The notes: a model not told the origin generated them from the sequence alone. A stretch of DNA of 64,000 nucleotides from Dirofilaria immitis (GCA_024305405.1 JAKNDB010000087.1:2170001-2234000), one strand, 5' to 3'. Positions 1 through 14,617 are shown, counted from the stretch's first letter. Numbers and translations: made by a program.

Positions 1-125
1 GGTATATGTGCCATGTTCTGCTACTCATCCATGTTTTGTTCATCTACGAAGGGAGTACCTTTATAATGGAATTTAAGTTATTTTTTTTTGGTTTTGTTGC
101 TTTTATCTTATTATTTAATCAATAG

Positions 126-2328
126 ACATGGAAACAGCAAAAAATGAAGTTGGAAAAGCAGAAAGGAGTAAAACCAGAAGACGATGAATCTGATTATATG
201 TGTTGCGCCACCAACTCGCATCATTGTCCATATGTCCCGCCGACATTTGTTGGTAGTTTGGGAAAACCAACACTTTCCACTATCAATTACCTGAGACAAG
301 TTAGTCTCTTTTCTTGAGAATTATTGCTGTCGATCTGCTTTAATAGCAGCAGGATCTTATCGCTACATCTCATTACCATCGATAAAATTTTTAAACAATT
401 TTACGCTTCCAGTGAATTCTGTTTCTCAATTCGGATATTTGTTGTTTTTGCTTTTTTGCCAATATCTATTATGTCAAGTTGCATACTCTAACTCTCATTC
501 TTTTTATCATTTCCGTCAGTTAACAAATTAGTAAGTAAGCCAATTAGTTCTCATTGTAGGCTTTTTAAAAGTTTCCCAACTTAGTCAGCTATATTGAAAA
601 CGGAATCTGATGAATGTTCCAAAATTTTATTTCAAGCCACAGCAAAGGAAACTCTGGGCCGAAAAAGTGATCTTTTTTATTGGTTCTTATACGGAATACA
701 TTGCACATTCATTGAGAATTATAATGCAATCAGATATTTTTTGAATTTCAGCTTATCGATCTATCTAGCGACTCTCCGGATGATGATGATAAGCTTTCAA
801 TGAGAACTAATACTTCACAGAAAAAGCTGCGAGCACTTCTTTGCAGCTAGAAAATGTTGCATTATTAATTATCGAATGTGATGACAGACATCGGATACTT
901 TCTGCTCCTTCGCTTTCCTGTGAAATTCAGTTAGATTTTGCCATTTTAATATATTTTTTTCTTACAGTATAGAAAACTGACATATATTCATGCGTTTGTA
1001 TTTTTGATTTTTGCATCTATATTTATAAAGAGTTCTTATTTTATGTAAAACTTAACGCGGCATTCAATTTCATTAGTTATTTTTGGTAAATAATAAGAAT
1101 GAATCTGAAATATAACAAACCTTATTATCATTTCACTTTTATGTTCTTACAGGGATGAGATGAGGGGTGGTATTGAAAGTCGTATGAAAACCATAGTCGA
1201 AACTCTGTGTTCAAATGGACGTTTACAAGCCGTTTTGTTAATTAATAAAGGTCGTCAAATGTTTGTAAGAACGTTATCGCTTGCTAATGAACAACAACGG
1301 TTACATCTTCTCCAAAGTTTTTTACCGTTTTATCAATTGTTGCCAAAAAGTTCCATCAAATGAGGTTTGTTTTTTCGATCTTCGGCTATTAGTATATATT
1401 GTGGTGCTTGTTATGTTTATTAAATTTTCTGCAAAAATTATTTTTCTTTATGTTGTAGAGTTCAGCATCAAAGTTACTTGGCAAGTTATGTAAGCGTCAT
1501 CGTCAGTTTATTTTCGAAAAACTTACTACTGAGAATTTGAACGACTTTTTACTTTTCTGTTTGCATAATATGGGGAATCATGTTTTTTCTTTTTTTAATG
1601 AAAAACCAATATTTCAGATGAATGAGTCATTACTTGTACCAATATTCGAGGCATTCTCTCATTTTTCGAAAAATACGTTCATCAATTTTATTAATAACTC
1701 GAAATTGGATTTAGCTGCTGATGCAACTATGAATCTGGTAAATAATTGGTTCCTAACTTATATTTTTAACTTTTTTTATGTAATAGAGCGTTTAAAATTT
1801 TTATAAGGAATGTCGATGTTGTTGTGCTATCCAGTAGAATTCTTTGGTCACGTTTACTATCTTTGCATTTCGATCTAGGCTTTAAGGATCAAGTGATTGA
1901 ATAAATTTGCTTAAATCACTCTTCTAATATGTTGGACAGTTTAGATTTGTGAAGACTAATATAGAAATGGATAAAATTTGAACTCAATATTTCAAATTCC
2001 TTTTAATTTACGAAATTTTATGATTATTTGTATCTGTAAATTTTTTCAGTTTATGACAAATCTGCTCATATCATTATTGGTTTGCTGTTCACGTCAGAAT
2101 TGTTCTTTGGATACTTATTTTTGCGCCACTATTCTCTCTTCACTAATTCGACCATGCTCACAAGAAGTTAAATGTTCTTTGGAGCAGTATATTGTTTTAA
2201 CATTAGCAGATGTCAAAATACTTGATGCCTGGTCAGCCAGTAATATTACCGGTTATCATGGATCAGCTGCTGAAAAACTTATCCAAAATTTGCAGCTTAC
2301 TTGTAGGCTTCAGGGATCGAGTAATTAA
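126..2328 (+). CDS. patr-1: PAT1 homolog, mRNA decapping/decay factor, C-terminal part
   Basis: PAT1 proteins bridge deadenylation and decapping in P-bodies, binding the Lsm1-7 ring, DCP2 and the DDX6 helicase. Five exons fit: 126-299, 752-929, 1153-1364, 1459-1737, 2050-2328; the N-terminal part lies left of the window. Seen: GSLGKPTLSTINYLRQLID, which matches the family's conserved GSLGK..VS..N.PR.LID block, followed by NKGRQMFVRTL, matching the KGK(R)xxARxLPFL motif that opens the alpha-helical PatC superhelix, then helical leucine-rich exons to a TAA. Splice phases agree only if one base is restored in each of three short runs (840-842, 1345-1349, 1517-1521), giving about 374 residues. 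As written each break leads to an early stop. I infer sequence error, because both sides of every break keep family similarity. The family call is firm; the fourth exon is the least certain. Confidence 0.8.
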
Positions 2329-3051
2329 ATGAATTTTTACCATTTCTTTTTTGAATTTCTTTCGAAATTTTGCTTTATGAATATAATATTACCTTCATTT
2401 TGTTGTTATGTCTTATGGTCGTATTAGTCGTGTTTTTATTTTATATCGTTTATTTTTTTATTTTTTTGGAAATAATATTTTATATTCTGTTACATTCAAA
2501 CTGTCAACAGTTATTGTAAAATGAACAATTTAAGAATTTGATCAAGCATTTCTATGGTGTTGCCTTACCGGATCTGTTTTGTATTTGGCGAACTATCTAA
2601 TCTTTTTAAATGTTAGCTTAACTCCCTACTAACTTTCTTTGCATTAAGAAAGAGATTACAAAAATTTAACTGCAGCTTTCCGTTTTCTTTAAAATAGCTA
2701 TGCTTCCTGTTATTTTACTCGTTCCTATAATTATCATTTATATTAATATTTTTTAGTGGGCTTTTCTGCATCTCAATTTCTCAGAAAAGGACAATAAGCT
2801 TAATATGATGGTGAATTTAAAATTAGTTTTTTCTAATAATAGTGACTGAGAGTTTTTATCACGTAGTAAGACAATAGAAAATATTTCAACTTTCGCATTT
2901 AGATTTCTAGCTTCGCTTTTGAGTTTTTTAATTGTTTAATCTTTGAATTTTTGTAATATGTCCTTTGTTTCAATGCATGAGTTTCAAATGAAATCAACTT
3001 AAATTGAATCAGTTGAGAAAGAGAGATATCTCCAGTTAAAAATAATTTTAA

Positions 3052-3085
3052 AATTACTCAAAAATGATACCATTTTTGAGTAATT
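3052..3085. repeat. Perfect 15-bp inverted repeat (hairpin)
   Basis: The arms 3052-3066 and 3071-3085 are exact reverse complements around the 4-base loop ATAC, and the stem carries ACTCAAAAATG, so it is not a simple AT run. It lies about 700 bases after the PAT1 stop. It could be a small RNA hairpin, a cruciform site or a chance palindrome; no transcript evidence is visible. Confidence 0.6.
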
Positions 3086-4275
3086 ACTGGAAATATGTAT
3101 TTTGTCACCTCAGAAACAGTAACTTTCTTACTAATTTTATTTTAAATTGATTTAATTCAGAATTCATTCTCTATTTCTGCGCATATTCTTTATTTCAATT
3201 TTTCTTGCAAAATTTGTATTTCAATTGGTTCCTGATGACGAAACAAAAGAATCTCATTGTCTGTTCTTTATGCTTTCATAATTATGTCAGGGTCCAAAGA
3301 AATGCTGTTGTCCATAAAAATAAAAAAATTTTCTATGCTGATATTTTTCTATGCTGTATGATTATCATTTGTAAATCATAATTGTGGTGATCATTGTTGA
3401 ATTCTGAAAGGATGATTGGGTTTTTTCTTTCTTGAAATTTCAAATAGTTCATTAGAAATGTAATGTTCGGAATTGGAGAGCACATTAATTTTTAGGTTGC
3501 ACGTTACTGCAGATTATTGTTATCGTACGAAATATATCGATTGTTTTACAACATTTTGTTTTGTTTGCAACAGGTTAATTGTCAAGCTATGATATTTGAC
3601 ACAATAATTGTTTTGCTATTGCTTTTGATATTAGAAAGTTGTCATCGACATTTTATTAATACTATTCAGGTTCAAAAATTACATATGTCGTAGTGCTTGT
3701 TAGACTACAATCTTAATGTTTATAAGGTAATTTTCATCAATTGAAGTTCATCATAAAATTTAGATAAATATCACAGCATCATACAAATTACAATGATTTG
3801 ACTTGATGACATATTAAAATTTAGACGGTGAAACTTTTATTCTTTTATTTCTAATCGAACGAGTTCCTTCGTTTTTTTAGCAACTTTTACATATTTGCAG
3901 TATATAGAAATGTACAGAAGCGTTTACTACTTTACTACTCTTCCATTTAATTGATAATTTCAAATACATGATAAGTTCATTTCGATTGATTTGAAATGAT
4001 TTATGATTGTAGTGTTTTTGAGTGAATAAAATTGAGAGGAGTCAAAGAATAACGGAAATTCTATGTAATAGATTGCTTGACTAAGATCAAATTTAATTAT
4101 TTTCATATTTCAAATACATCGTGTAACATTTATTATGCACTGGAGAATATGAGATGTATATGCTTCATAGTCATAGAAAAAATTTAAGCATAAATTTCGA
4201 AAATATAGGCAAATGAAATTGGTGAGTATTAATCTATCCTAATAATCGATTTTGATGGAATATTCTCCACTACCA

Positions 4276-4298
4276 CTTAATTACTAGTAGTAATTAAG
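4276..4298. repeat. Perfect 10-bp inverted repeat
   Basis: CTTAATTACT and AGTAATTAAG flank the loop AGT. A partial echo, ATTACTAGTAATTG, follows at about 4305. It is probably incidental in AT-rich DNA. Confidence 0.5.
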
Positions 4299-6375
4299 CT
4301 GATATTACTAGTAATTGACATGATAATTGATTATAGTAGGTGAGAAAAAATGCAAAATTTGAGTTTCCAGGTGATTGTTCATTTTACATTGCAATTAATC
4401 ATTGATAACTGCTGATACTTCCAACTATTTTTCTAAATATCTTTGAGACATTCTTGGATTCTATCACTTTTTTATTTTCTTTGAAAATTGACTATTAATG
4501 ATTACTTTGAACTTATACATTTTTATGTGGATAAGAATGATGATTTTGTCTGAATTTTTCGGGTAAAGTCATGATTATCGCATTCGAGCCATTTTTATTT
4601 TTGGTGTCACGAAATGGAAATGATAAATCTTTTTAGATAAAGTGAGATATTTATTTTTAGAAATAAATTCCAAGTAAATAAAAATGGAGTGATGGAATTA
4701 TACCATCCTTATCTTAATTCTAGGAAACTTTTGAAATCAAAATTGCCTCCAAATCTTCGCTTATTTCCAAGTTGGTTCTCTCAGATAACCGGTCAATTCA
4801 TCAACTCATTTCTGGTTTTGAAATCATGTCTGATCACTGAAAGTCGAGATTTTTTTCTGCAACATAATTTCTAATATTTATGGTAGAGGAAATTTGATGA
4901 TGTATTCAAAATCTGTGTTACAGATTATCAGACTTTTTTCGAATTGAAATTAATACAAATTATCAGACTTTTGTCGAACTGATAATTCGAGAAAAAATGA
5001 TTAAATGATTTTCCAAACATTGGTTGATTTATCTTTTGAGAAATATTTGTTTTTGTTGTGAATTATTTTTCGTATGGGACATAAGACTTCCGAAGTTTTG
5101 TTTTTTCCTGTAATATGATCTGAAATAAAAAGGATCAATCTTTATCGTTTGATTTTTAATTTCTCTATCAGCGGTCGGTTTGTTGTTTTTTTCATTTCCA
5201 TCGTATTTCGATTTTAATCTTTCTTTCAGTCTTATAATTTAGTAATCCTATAATCGTAATTTTTAGCGATTTGAATTGTTTCAATTTGACTTTATAAAAT
5301 AGTTTAGGAATAAAATATTGATTAAGCAAAATAACTATAATAGTTGTTTAATTTCATCAAAAGTAATAATCTTTTATAAATTAAAATTGTTAACAAATAA
5401 TTAATTTTAGATGCTAAATTATAGACAAAATTTAATGGAATAGAATAAATGTCAAAAATTGCTTATATGTGGTAATATTTTCATTAAATTATAAATATAT
5501 TACTTGAAAGATATTATTAAACATTGCCTAATATTATGCCATCTTTAAATTGACGCAAATATTGCAGCTACTTACTATTCGTATATATGTATTGATCTAT
5601 TTCAAATATCAATAATTTATATAAATTTTAATTTTGACAATAAGAAAAAAATAATTAAATTTTTAATAATTTTATAAATTTATTGATGAAAACATCTCGA
5701 TTTGAATATGCATATTTTATTATTTTTATTTTATTTCTTTTTAATTAATGCAAATTAATGCTATTTTATTATTTGTTTATTGAAATTTCATACGATAATT
5801 TATTAGTTGATAATATATTAATAATTTTATGATGATTTATGTTTTCATATTGTTATTACTATTACTACTATTTGGTATTATTACTAATTATTATTATTAT
5901 CATTTAGTATTATTATTATTGTTATCATTGTCATTATAATTTAGTATTATTTGTTACCATTATTATTATTATATGCAGCAGCTAATAGAAATAGTATTTA
6001 TTCATTTTTTTATCAAATTCATAGATGTTTGATGTGACGAATCATTAATCTTTTTCCCATTCATCCCGCAATACTAATCATTAATCAGTAATTTCTATCT
6101 ATCTATTTATCCATTGATATTCGTTGACTGAATGCCTATATGTTGAATAAATTTCATTTTCCAATGATGTCAATTTTTTCCCTCCTAAATGATGCATATT
6201 TTTTTATTTTCTTTTACAAAAAAATTATATGCTATGCATTTTGAGCAATACATTTTCATTTCATATATATATATATATATTTTAACAAATAATAATTTTA
6301 TGATATCATTTTAATCTTTCTTTTTATTCCAATAATAATTTTTTTCATTTGAAATATTTTACTCTTTTATACAAG

Positions 6376-6376
<1 letters not shown>

Positions 6377-6414
<38 letters not shown>
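6377..6414. repeat. (TA)n microsatellite
   Basis: About 19 uninterrupted TA units. A second run of about 9 units lies at 6263-6281. Confidence 0.9.
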
Positions 6415-6420
<6 letters not shown>

Positions 6421-7074
6421 TATCTTTCTATTTCTTTATTAACAATTTGTATTGTTAAATCAGACATTAATTAATAGTTTGTTAATTTATCAAATACATT
6501 TCTTTCCATTTCTCTTCTTTTTTTTAAAGCATTCCTGATTTTTAATGTTTGTGCTAATTTTTTTCTTTTTTGTTTTTTTTTGATGGTGTATAAACGATTG
6601 TTACATAGAGCATTAGACAGGAATTAATAATGGTTGTTCGAAATTTCATCTTCGAATTCTACATTTTTTTCATTTTCGAGGCAAAAAGTAAAAGTGTACA
6701 CTAAGAGAATTTCGATAAGAAGTTCCTGATAACGGAACGGGAGCAATACTTGTGCGGTATAATCAATTTATTTTAATCTTAGCATATACTATGTTATATA
6801 TTATCATATATTAATTGATTGATTATTAATTTAATAATGATAAATAATCGGCTAAATTTATAAATTGGAAAGCCTTACCGAAATATAAATAATTTGCATG
6901 AAGAATGAAACATGCTTTATCTGTATCTATAAAATTTTCATCACTTTATTGTTTTATTTGTGAAATTTTTAGTTATGATTTTATTTGATCATAATTCAAA
7001 TATATTGCTGATTATACTACTAATGAAGTTTATTCTTGTTATGATTAATCATTTATATTTTGTATTAATATTAA

Positions 7075-7084
7075 CCTTTTTCAG
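7075..7084 (+). other. Candidate trans-splice acceptor for IPPK
   Basis: A strong nematode acceptor (CCTTTTTCAG) lies about 20 bases before the chosen IPPK start. No upstream coding exon fits, so a spliced leader is the likely donor; a 5'UTR cis-intron cannot be excluded. Confidence 0.5.
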
Positions 7085-7103
7085 GTCGTTATGATAAGTA
7101 ATT

Positions 7104-9980
7104 ATGAAATTGATGGATGGTGAATGGATTGTCCGGTCAATGGTTCCATCAAATACAGCACCAATTATTGATCTACACTCATTTCGTTCCTTCTGTTTTC
7201 GAGGCGAAGGTCGTGCAAATTTTGTGATTAGTGCAAAATGTGAAAAAACAGGTTTAAGGTATTTTTTTCTTTTTCAATAGGGAAAGAAAATTTTTGTATA
7301 AACAAATTTAAAAACTAAAAAAATTTCCCGTTTTTGAAACATTTTTGTTTTTTTCTAATAGACTTTACAAATTTTTCGAAAAGCTTTGCAACACAGAAAT
7401 TTTTATTTTCAATTTCATAAATGAAGAAAAAACGAGAGATTTATGTGTTTTTTTTTTCAGAATAGCTTGGAGATTAACAAAGCAACGCAGATCGGGAAAT
7501 GTAACAACGAAACCAAAATGTCGTGTCGTTATTGCATATATGGAGAAGTTAATTGTGCCTTTTCTTGGTCGACAGTTTCTTGTTAAACCTAAAATTGTTG
7601 AAATTGATACTGAATCTCTGCATCATCTTGCTAAAGTAAGTTTTTTAATTTAAATTCTTTATATCTTAAGCGATATATTATCTGTAAAATCCGAAATTTT
7701 CGTGCAAAAAGACATCTTAATGCTTTAATAATTGATAGATAACCATGGAAGCATATATCTAGATGCTTTAACCTGGTAACAGAAATTCTAATGAATGTTA
7801 TCGAAGCATTTAGTGAATGGATCGAACGAAATAGTTTGATCAGAATAAATAATGTACGGTTATGTTCGAATATAGCAAGAATATATGCACTGTATATTAT
7901 GTGATGCCCAATATGTAAAGAGAAATGTTGTTTGCAATTTGCAGCACTACTTTATGTATAATAAAAATGCTGTTTGTAAAAAAGATACATTCTAGGAATT
8001 TCTAGCATTTCTTTTTGCTTGCTTAGTTCATATCTCGTAAACCATTCATTTAAATTTTTCAATAATCTATGTAGCAGAAATATTTAGTTTAACTAACAAA
8101 TTTTTTTTTCAGATTCCTGCTCTTCCGTTCAATTTAAAGACTGAAACATTCGATGAATTATGCGATCCAAAGAAATATCCGTCCACAATGAGTTTCTTTC
8201 CGTCCTCCTGCTCGAAGGATATTCGTTATGTGAGCATTCTGCAAATGATGGACGCCACAAGAATTCCGAAATTTTTATCATCTCGATGTTTTGGGCCGAC
8301 AATTACTGTAGAAATTAAACCCAAACAAGGCTTTATGCAAAATCACCCTAATATCAACGTGCCATATTGCAACAATTGCATCTTACAGGTATTTTTATGT
8401 ATTAAATATCATAATCTAAGATTAGTTTCATTTTGTATCTTGGCTAAGATACATTTATTATTGCCGTAAAATTAATCATATAATATTTGCAACAAATAAG
8501 ACATCATATAATATTTGCAACAAAATAACTGAAACATCAATATTGAAGAAATTTTATTTAAAAATTTACCGAAATAAAATTTTAGACTATGCTTATAGCT
8601 GGAAAAGTGTCATTCGAATGCTTTCGAACAGATGTACGATTTTTGTCCTTTGGATTTGTTCAGCGGTGATCTAAAGAGAATGCGTAAAGCACTTAATTCA
8701 TTGTTCATGGTACCACATCGAAATCTACGAGTTTTTCTAGATGGCAGTTTAATACATTCTGATGAACATCAGCTGACTAGCGAGCAGCTTTGTGAATCAC
8801 TTTTTCGTGATGGATCTGTTTCTCTTGAACAATTAGTCGATGCCGTAAGTATCATTATATTTTCTGAGTTTTTTCTGATTTTTTATACAAATTCTTGTAA
8901 TTTTTGTTGAGTTATTTTTACCTGGAACTTTATATTGAAAAAAATATAGACGATATGTTGTTCAGTCCTCTCTTTAGCATTTTTAGCAGAAAATTTAAAA
9001 TATTTTAATTTTCCTTAACTTTTAATATTATTCTGGTTTTGTGCAGTTTTCGTAAAATATTTACTTTTAAGTCTTCATGTTTTATTTGGAAATATGCTAG
9101 CTTTTAATGAAGTTCCTGTTGTTTCTATAGTCACTTTTTAATGATAGCTGGAGATTTTGCAGTTATGCTGTATTTTGGTGGATGCACCATCGGTCGATTT
9201 ATTTGCTATGCATGATTCAGGTGTTCTTGCGAAGTTACTAAATGGACAGCGGATCGATACAATTGGCATAGTCCGTGCTTATCAAATTTATACAAGCCTT
9301 CCTGAAGCAACGCAGGTTAGATATCATTTACGACGACATTGGTGTCATTTTTAAGGAGTTCGATTTTTAAAATTATTTGGATTGCTTCTTTTTTTTATTA
9401 TTATTTTCGATAAATTTTTTAAAAGTGTGCTTAAAGATCAAAAATTTTTCAAAGAAATTTTTGTCAAATTATAAAAAGATCAAAAGTATGTTTGATTACC
9501 ATCATGAAAATAGATATTCTTCCACATATAGTTTGTCACATATAGTTTGATAAAATCTTCTGCAATAAATAGCTGAATATGATTAATATTTCTTGCTTAT
9601 AGAAAGAGCTGCTGGATAAATGTTTATTACCAAAGAAAGGCATTACATTTCTACATCAGAACACAGATTGTGCCTTAGTCGAACGTTATCTTCTGGCTGC
9701 TACAATGAAGGATTGTTCATTGATGATCAGTATGCGATTGGTTGATTCAGTTGCTTTTGCTACCCAGAATGTGCAATCATCGGGGCGACAAATTGTGCGA
9801 GTTGTCGGAGCTTCTGGAACTAGCTATACTAGTTTTGCATATTCCGTAAAAATCGTCGATCTTGATCCAAAATCACCCAAAAATTTGTTAAATGCTTATA
9901 CTCGTTTTATGGATGGTGTTAAATTAATAGAACAGATACCTAATTTGCGTAGGCCATGTGTTCCTTATTCAAGTCATTAA
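7104..9980 (+). CDS. IPPK: Inositol-pentakisphosphate 2-kinase
   Basis: IPPK phosphorylates the 2-OH of inositol 1,3,4,5,6-pentakisphosphate using ATP to make phytate (InsP6), which supports mRNA export and inositol pyrophosphate synthesis. Exons: 7104-7258, 7461-7635, 8113-8388, 8599-8844, 9163-9315, 9603-9980; all phases agree, giving 460 residues (human about 490). Visible family landmarks are the N-lobe glycine motif GEGRANFV (about residues 34-41), the hallmark EIKPK (about 177-181) followed by GF, a YCNNC cysteine pair fitting the zinc-binding region, CPLDLFSG soon after, and KDCSLMI (about 371-377) before a VDLDPKS block. The start at 7104 has an upstream in-frame stop; 7113 is an alternative. 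For exon 4 I chose the acceptor at 8597-8598 over 8630-8631 because it keeps the LEKCH stretch seen in homologs. No frame breaks were found. Confidence 0.92.
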
Positions 9981-12900
9981 ATACAGGTAATGAATATACT
10001 GGAAGAGTAGCAATTTTGCAATTTTCTCCTCGTCTTGTTATTTTATCATCTTTTAGCTCGTGTTTTCAACTAGGATTAATGAATTTTAAATCAAATTTGA
10101 AACAAATTTATCAGTCTTGAAAAGTCAAGCTTATGGTGAATATCTTTGGATTTGAGAATCTAAAATTGGGAGATCGTTATGGTATATGCTGGATTAGATA
10201 AAAGATGAAGAAAATTCGATGGAAAAATGATGATTTTGTTGTAGTTTATTGCAAAGACAGTAATTCAAGAAGTAATATGAAAAATAAAAATTATTTGGGA
10301 ATTCGGTGGAATTTTATTCAAGACTATTGGGTTGTTTTTATTCACATATCTTATGCTTTTGTTTTATATACAATACTTCTATTTCCATAATCCTATTTGT
10401 ACTTTCTTTTACTGCTTTCACTTATATTATCATATTAATGATCTGTGGTCATAGTGATCTTCAGATTTGATTTTCAAAAAGTTCCATTCATTTTTTTGTA
10501 AAGAGATTAAGTAGATGATGAGTAAATGGAATTGTTTCTTTTCATTTCATAAAAATTCCGATTTAGTCTTTCATATGTGATATGCGATAGTGTTAAACTA
10601 AAAAAATTTCACTTCAGTTCTTAAAAATTTTTATCTCTCCAAATTCGTTCTTTTTTAGATATTATTTATTTTTAGTTTAGTCGCATCATAGATTAATTTT
10701 TCTATTTTTGCATATGGTGAAATGAGAAAATGTTTGTAATTCATAAAAATTGATGCACTTCCTGCATTTCATTTCAAAAATATTTTGCAGAAAAGAAAGA
10801 AAGAAAAATAAAAAATAAAACGAAAAATTCCATTACTTTTCACTTTGCCATTTGTTGTGATTTATAAAAAAAAAAGAAAATGCTCCTTCATTGCCGCCTT
10901 CTTTTTTAATCATTAATGTTTGAATTTGATATCATCCTATTGTTTATTATATCAAATACAAATTCTTTTTCTTTATTATTATTTAATCGTGTAAAAATAA
11001 AGCATTCGATATATTGCATATAGCCTCGAAAAACTGATGCTTAATTAATCATTATTGTAATCTTTTGATACTAATAATAATCAATCAATGATTATAACAT
11101 GGAAAAGAATTTGGCCAATATTTATCATCTGATGACCATTTATTTTAACGACACATTTAATATATAAAGAATTATTTCAGCCATGATAATGTTAATTTAT
11201 TTTGTGAAGTATTTTGTTTATTGCGGATAAATTTGATGAAATAGATGTTTTAATGGCCTCTTATGTACCATTCATTCATATATGATTGCTTTCCTTCGAA
11301 CATAAATTAAATTTTGAACAAAATTTCCTTTTCTTTATTTTCATTATTTTGTTCTAACAAAAAGTTATTCTAATAAATGAATTAAGTCATTAATTTTTAA
11401 TTTCATTCCTCATAGATACTTACTTTTCAATGATCGAATTCTCGTTTCAATCGATACTCTTCCTTATTCAGAAGAATTAGAATTATTATTTTTTTTCTAT
11501 TTTTTATCGTTTCCTCTCTTTCCTTTTTTCTTAACTTATTACTTCTTTATATTGCAACTTTTTCTAATTTTTACCCTTTTAGAAGCCAATTTATTTTTTA
11601 AAAGTTAAAATTTAATCTATGCTCTATTTTATTTATCAATAATCTTTTATTGCTCTTTTCCTTTTTCCAAATTCTTCATTTACAATATCTTATATATGCT
11701 TTATGCGATTATATGAAAGTTTTTTGTGAATTTTTAATTAATCTCGAAATCCGTCGCTCTCTCTCTCCCTTTCTCTTTCCCCTTTTCTCCCCAGTTATTT
11801 CTCTCCTCTTTTTCTGTCCCTCGCAAAATGTATCGTAAAAGTCTCGCCACAATTTAAGAATAATAGCTGTAATTAACGAAGCATATATTTAAAAAGTGTA
11901 GAGATCGGAAAGCATAGATTCAAATTGTAATTAAATTATACACAAATTGATGTAATCTTAATTTGAAAGTATTGAATTATATCAATGCATAATTATAAAT
12001 AATCATTCATTGCTGAAAGTATTTCTCTTCGAGAAAAGTCGAGAAAATTTTGTTGAAGCTGATGGAAACAGAAAATAAAATGGAATTTTCAATAGTTAGA
12101 TAAGTTTTAGAAGAAATTAAATGAGACAAAAGTTTGATGAGATAAAATTTTATCAGCTGCTATAAAAATAAATTCATTTGATTTGAAATTCAATCTAGAT
12201 TTATTAGTGTGAATGCGAGTGCAAAGGTTATTTTTCGATATTATGCGGCTATAAAATCCTGTAATAAAAAAACTTCTAATCAATAATTGATCACATTTAG
12301 AATTTATATATCTTTTAGTAATGTTATTTTTCAGTTCTCATAGAAAATTATCATTCATTACAATCGCCTAATTTTCCAATTCTTCCTTTGCCATAGAAAT
12401 AATGTTTAAAAAAACTGTCATCATAATTACTTTTATTTCAGTTCTCTTCTTTGTGCCGATAATTTAATTTCCATATTTATAATTCTCGTTTTCATCAAGT
12501 GGTTATGACTATGATGACTGCAATATTATGATTACAATTATGATCTTGAAAAGAGCTATTATTATTATACTGCAATTATAATCATGATGAGGATTGTTTA
12601 AGATATAATTCATTGTTCCACATGAATCATTAAATATTTCAACTCTGGAATTTTTTATAGTTTCATTACTTGAACCTATTAAATGAGAAAATGCAAAATA
12701 TAAATATAAAAATTAAATTAAAAGAAAAACGTCAAAAAAACCTATATCATGATTAAAATTAAAGTCCAAACATCTGTTATTTAATCTTAGATTTAAATAT
12801 TTTATTCGATCACTAATGAAAAGTCAAAGAAATAATTCATCTTAATTTGTCTTTTGCAGATCAATCTTATCATTATAATTCTTGAAAATTACTAGTGATA

Positions 12901-14617
12901 AAGACTGCAATGCATATTTCTTGAAATCTAAAAGATTTGTACAATATCAAATTTTAAAATAGCAGAAAATATTTGATCACTGTGGTAATAAAATTTTAAA
13001 ATTGATTAGAAATATAAATATAATTAAATTATGATTGCATCATCACTATGATAAGATATTTATGATAGATAGTTATTAAAATTACTAAGACAGAAGTTAT
13101 AGCAAATGGTGGAAAGTTATGATAAAAAATTTCAATTTTAAATTTCAAAATAAAAATTATCAAATAAAATTTCAACATTTATTTATTTATTAGTATTATT
13201 AAATGATTTGAAGAAAAGCAATCTGAGAATATCCTAAAATTAAGAAAGAAGGATTTCTTCTTTTATCGAAATAGTAAAAAAAAAAAGGGAGAAAAGAAGA
13301 AGAGAATGTATAGTTAATTTAAAGATAATCAAATAATTGGAACAAATGCAATAATAGTAGTAGTTATAATCATATTTTTCTCAGCATCATATATATATAT
13401 ATACTGTAAAAATATTTTATAATATATGCTATAGTAATTAATATATAGATATGAGAAGCGATGAATAATTTATTAATTGAAGTTGTATAGTTGAAGTAAA
13501 TATTGAAATTAATTTATAAAATCGTCCATTGCTTTTTTAATTTATTAATAAAATATTTGCAATACTACGAATAACAATGATAATAATAGTAGTGGATATT
13601 GTCACCTATGAATTTAAAATTATTTGTAGTCAAGAAAAATCATATTGCAAAGAAAAAAACTTCGTATTTTCTGTAATGATAAGAAATAAACAAATTATCG
13701 ATAAACGGGCATGTAAAGATTATTTGTATCCTAGGAGAGAAAGAAGGAGTAATGTTGAAAAGTGATAAAGATGACATATATCAAGTGATATCGTTGACCA
13801 TTTTTTTTTTTGTCAATATAATAGAAATTATATAATTGTTTACATTATATTACATCCAAAACATTTTTACATTAATCTGTTGATTTAATTATTTTTACAA
13901 TCGTTTTGTTTATTATAATCTTTTATGCTTTCTTTCGAAATAATATTAAAAAAATGAGCGGAATTTTTGATTATTTAATCATTTACTAATTGATTAGATG
14001 AAATAATTATAAATATGAAAAATAATAGAAATAAATTCAGAATTAAAATTATAATTATTATATTTCAATTTTTTCGATTAATTAATGATTTTTAAATTTT
14101 TTAAAAAAAAGACCTATACATGCAATAAATCATAAAAGAATATATATAACTATTTATCATTATTACCATTAATCACTTTTTCTTATTGATAAGGAACAGT
14201 GATAAAATAAAAACGAAACAAAAATAAATTAAATATAAATATTTATTGTTATTATTAATAACCAATCACCTCTTTCTACTGATAAAAATTATTGATGAAA
14301 AAATTACTGAACAAGTGAATAAATAAATGCTTATATTTCTATCATATATTTTATTGCTAAATGTATAATTATAATAATTGTTATTGTTGATACAAATTTG
14401 CATATATAAATAAGGAATAATAATAGCATATTCATGTTTGAAAATACTGATAGATTGATAGGAACATTTAAGTTTATCAACAACAATAATTACAATTGAT
14501 CAATTTAACAGTAAAATAATTACAGAGCATTTTATCCAACTAATGTTCACTAATTGATATTCACATCTTTTCATAAATATTGCTGTTCCAACTTTATTAA
14601 ACATTCTAACTTTAATA

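Larger units (their letters stand above)
2329..7080. other. Gene-free stretch between PAT1 and IPPK genes
   Basis: No exon-like frame or family match was seen on either strand. It contains a long perfect hairpin (3052-3085), a smaller one (4276-4298), a short direct repeat of an ATTATCAGACTTTT block near 4923 and 4959, and AT dinucleotide runs at 6263-6281 and 6377-6414. The left end must include the PAT1 3'UTR and the right end the IPPK promoter, but I cannot delimit either. Confidence 0.6.

Noticed and set aside
1..70. An upstream PAT1 exon
   Set aside because: An open frame exists but no convincing donor or family motif could be fixed at the window edge.
8632..8844. IPPK exon 4 beginning at 8632
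   Set aside because: The acceptor at 8597-8598 is in frame and adds residues that homologs have before CPLDL.
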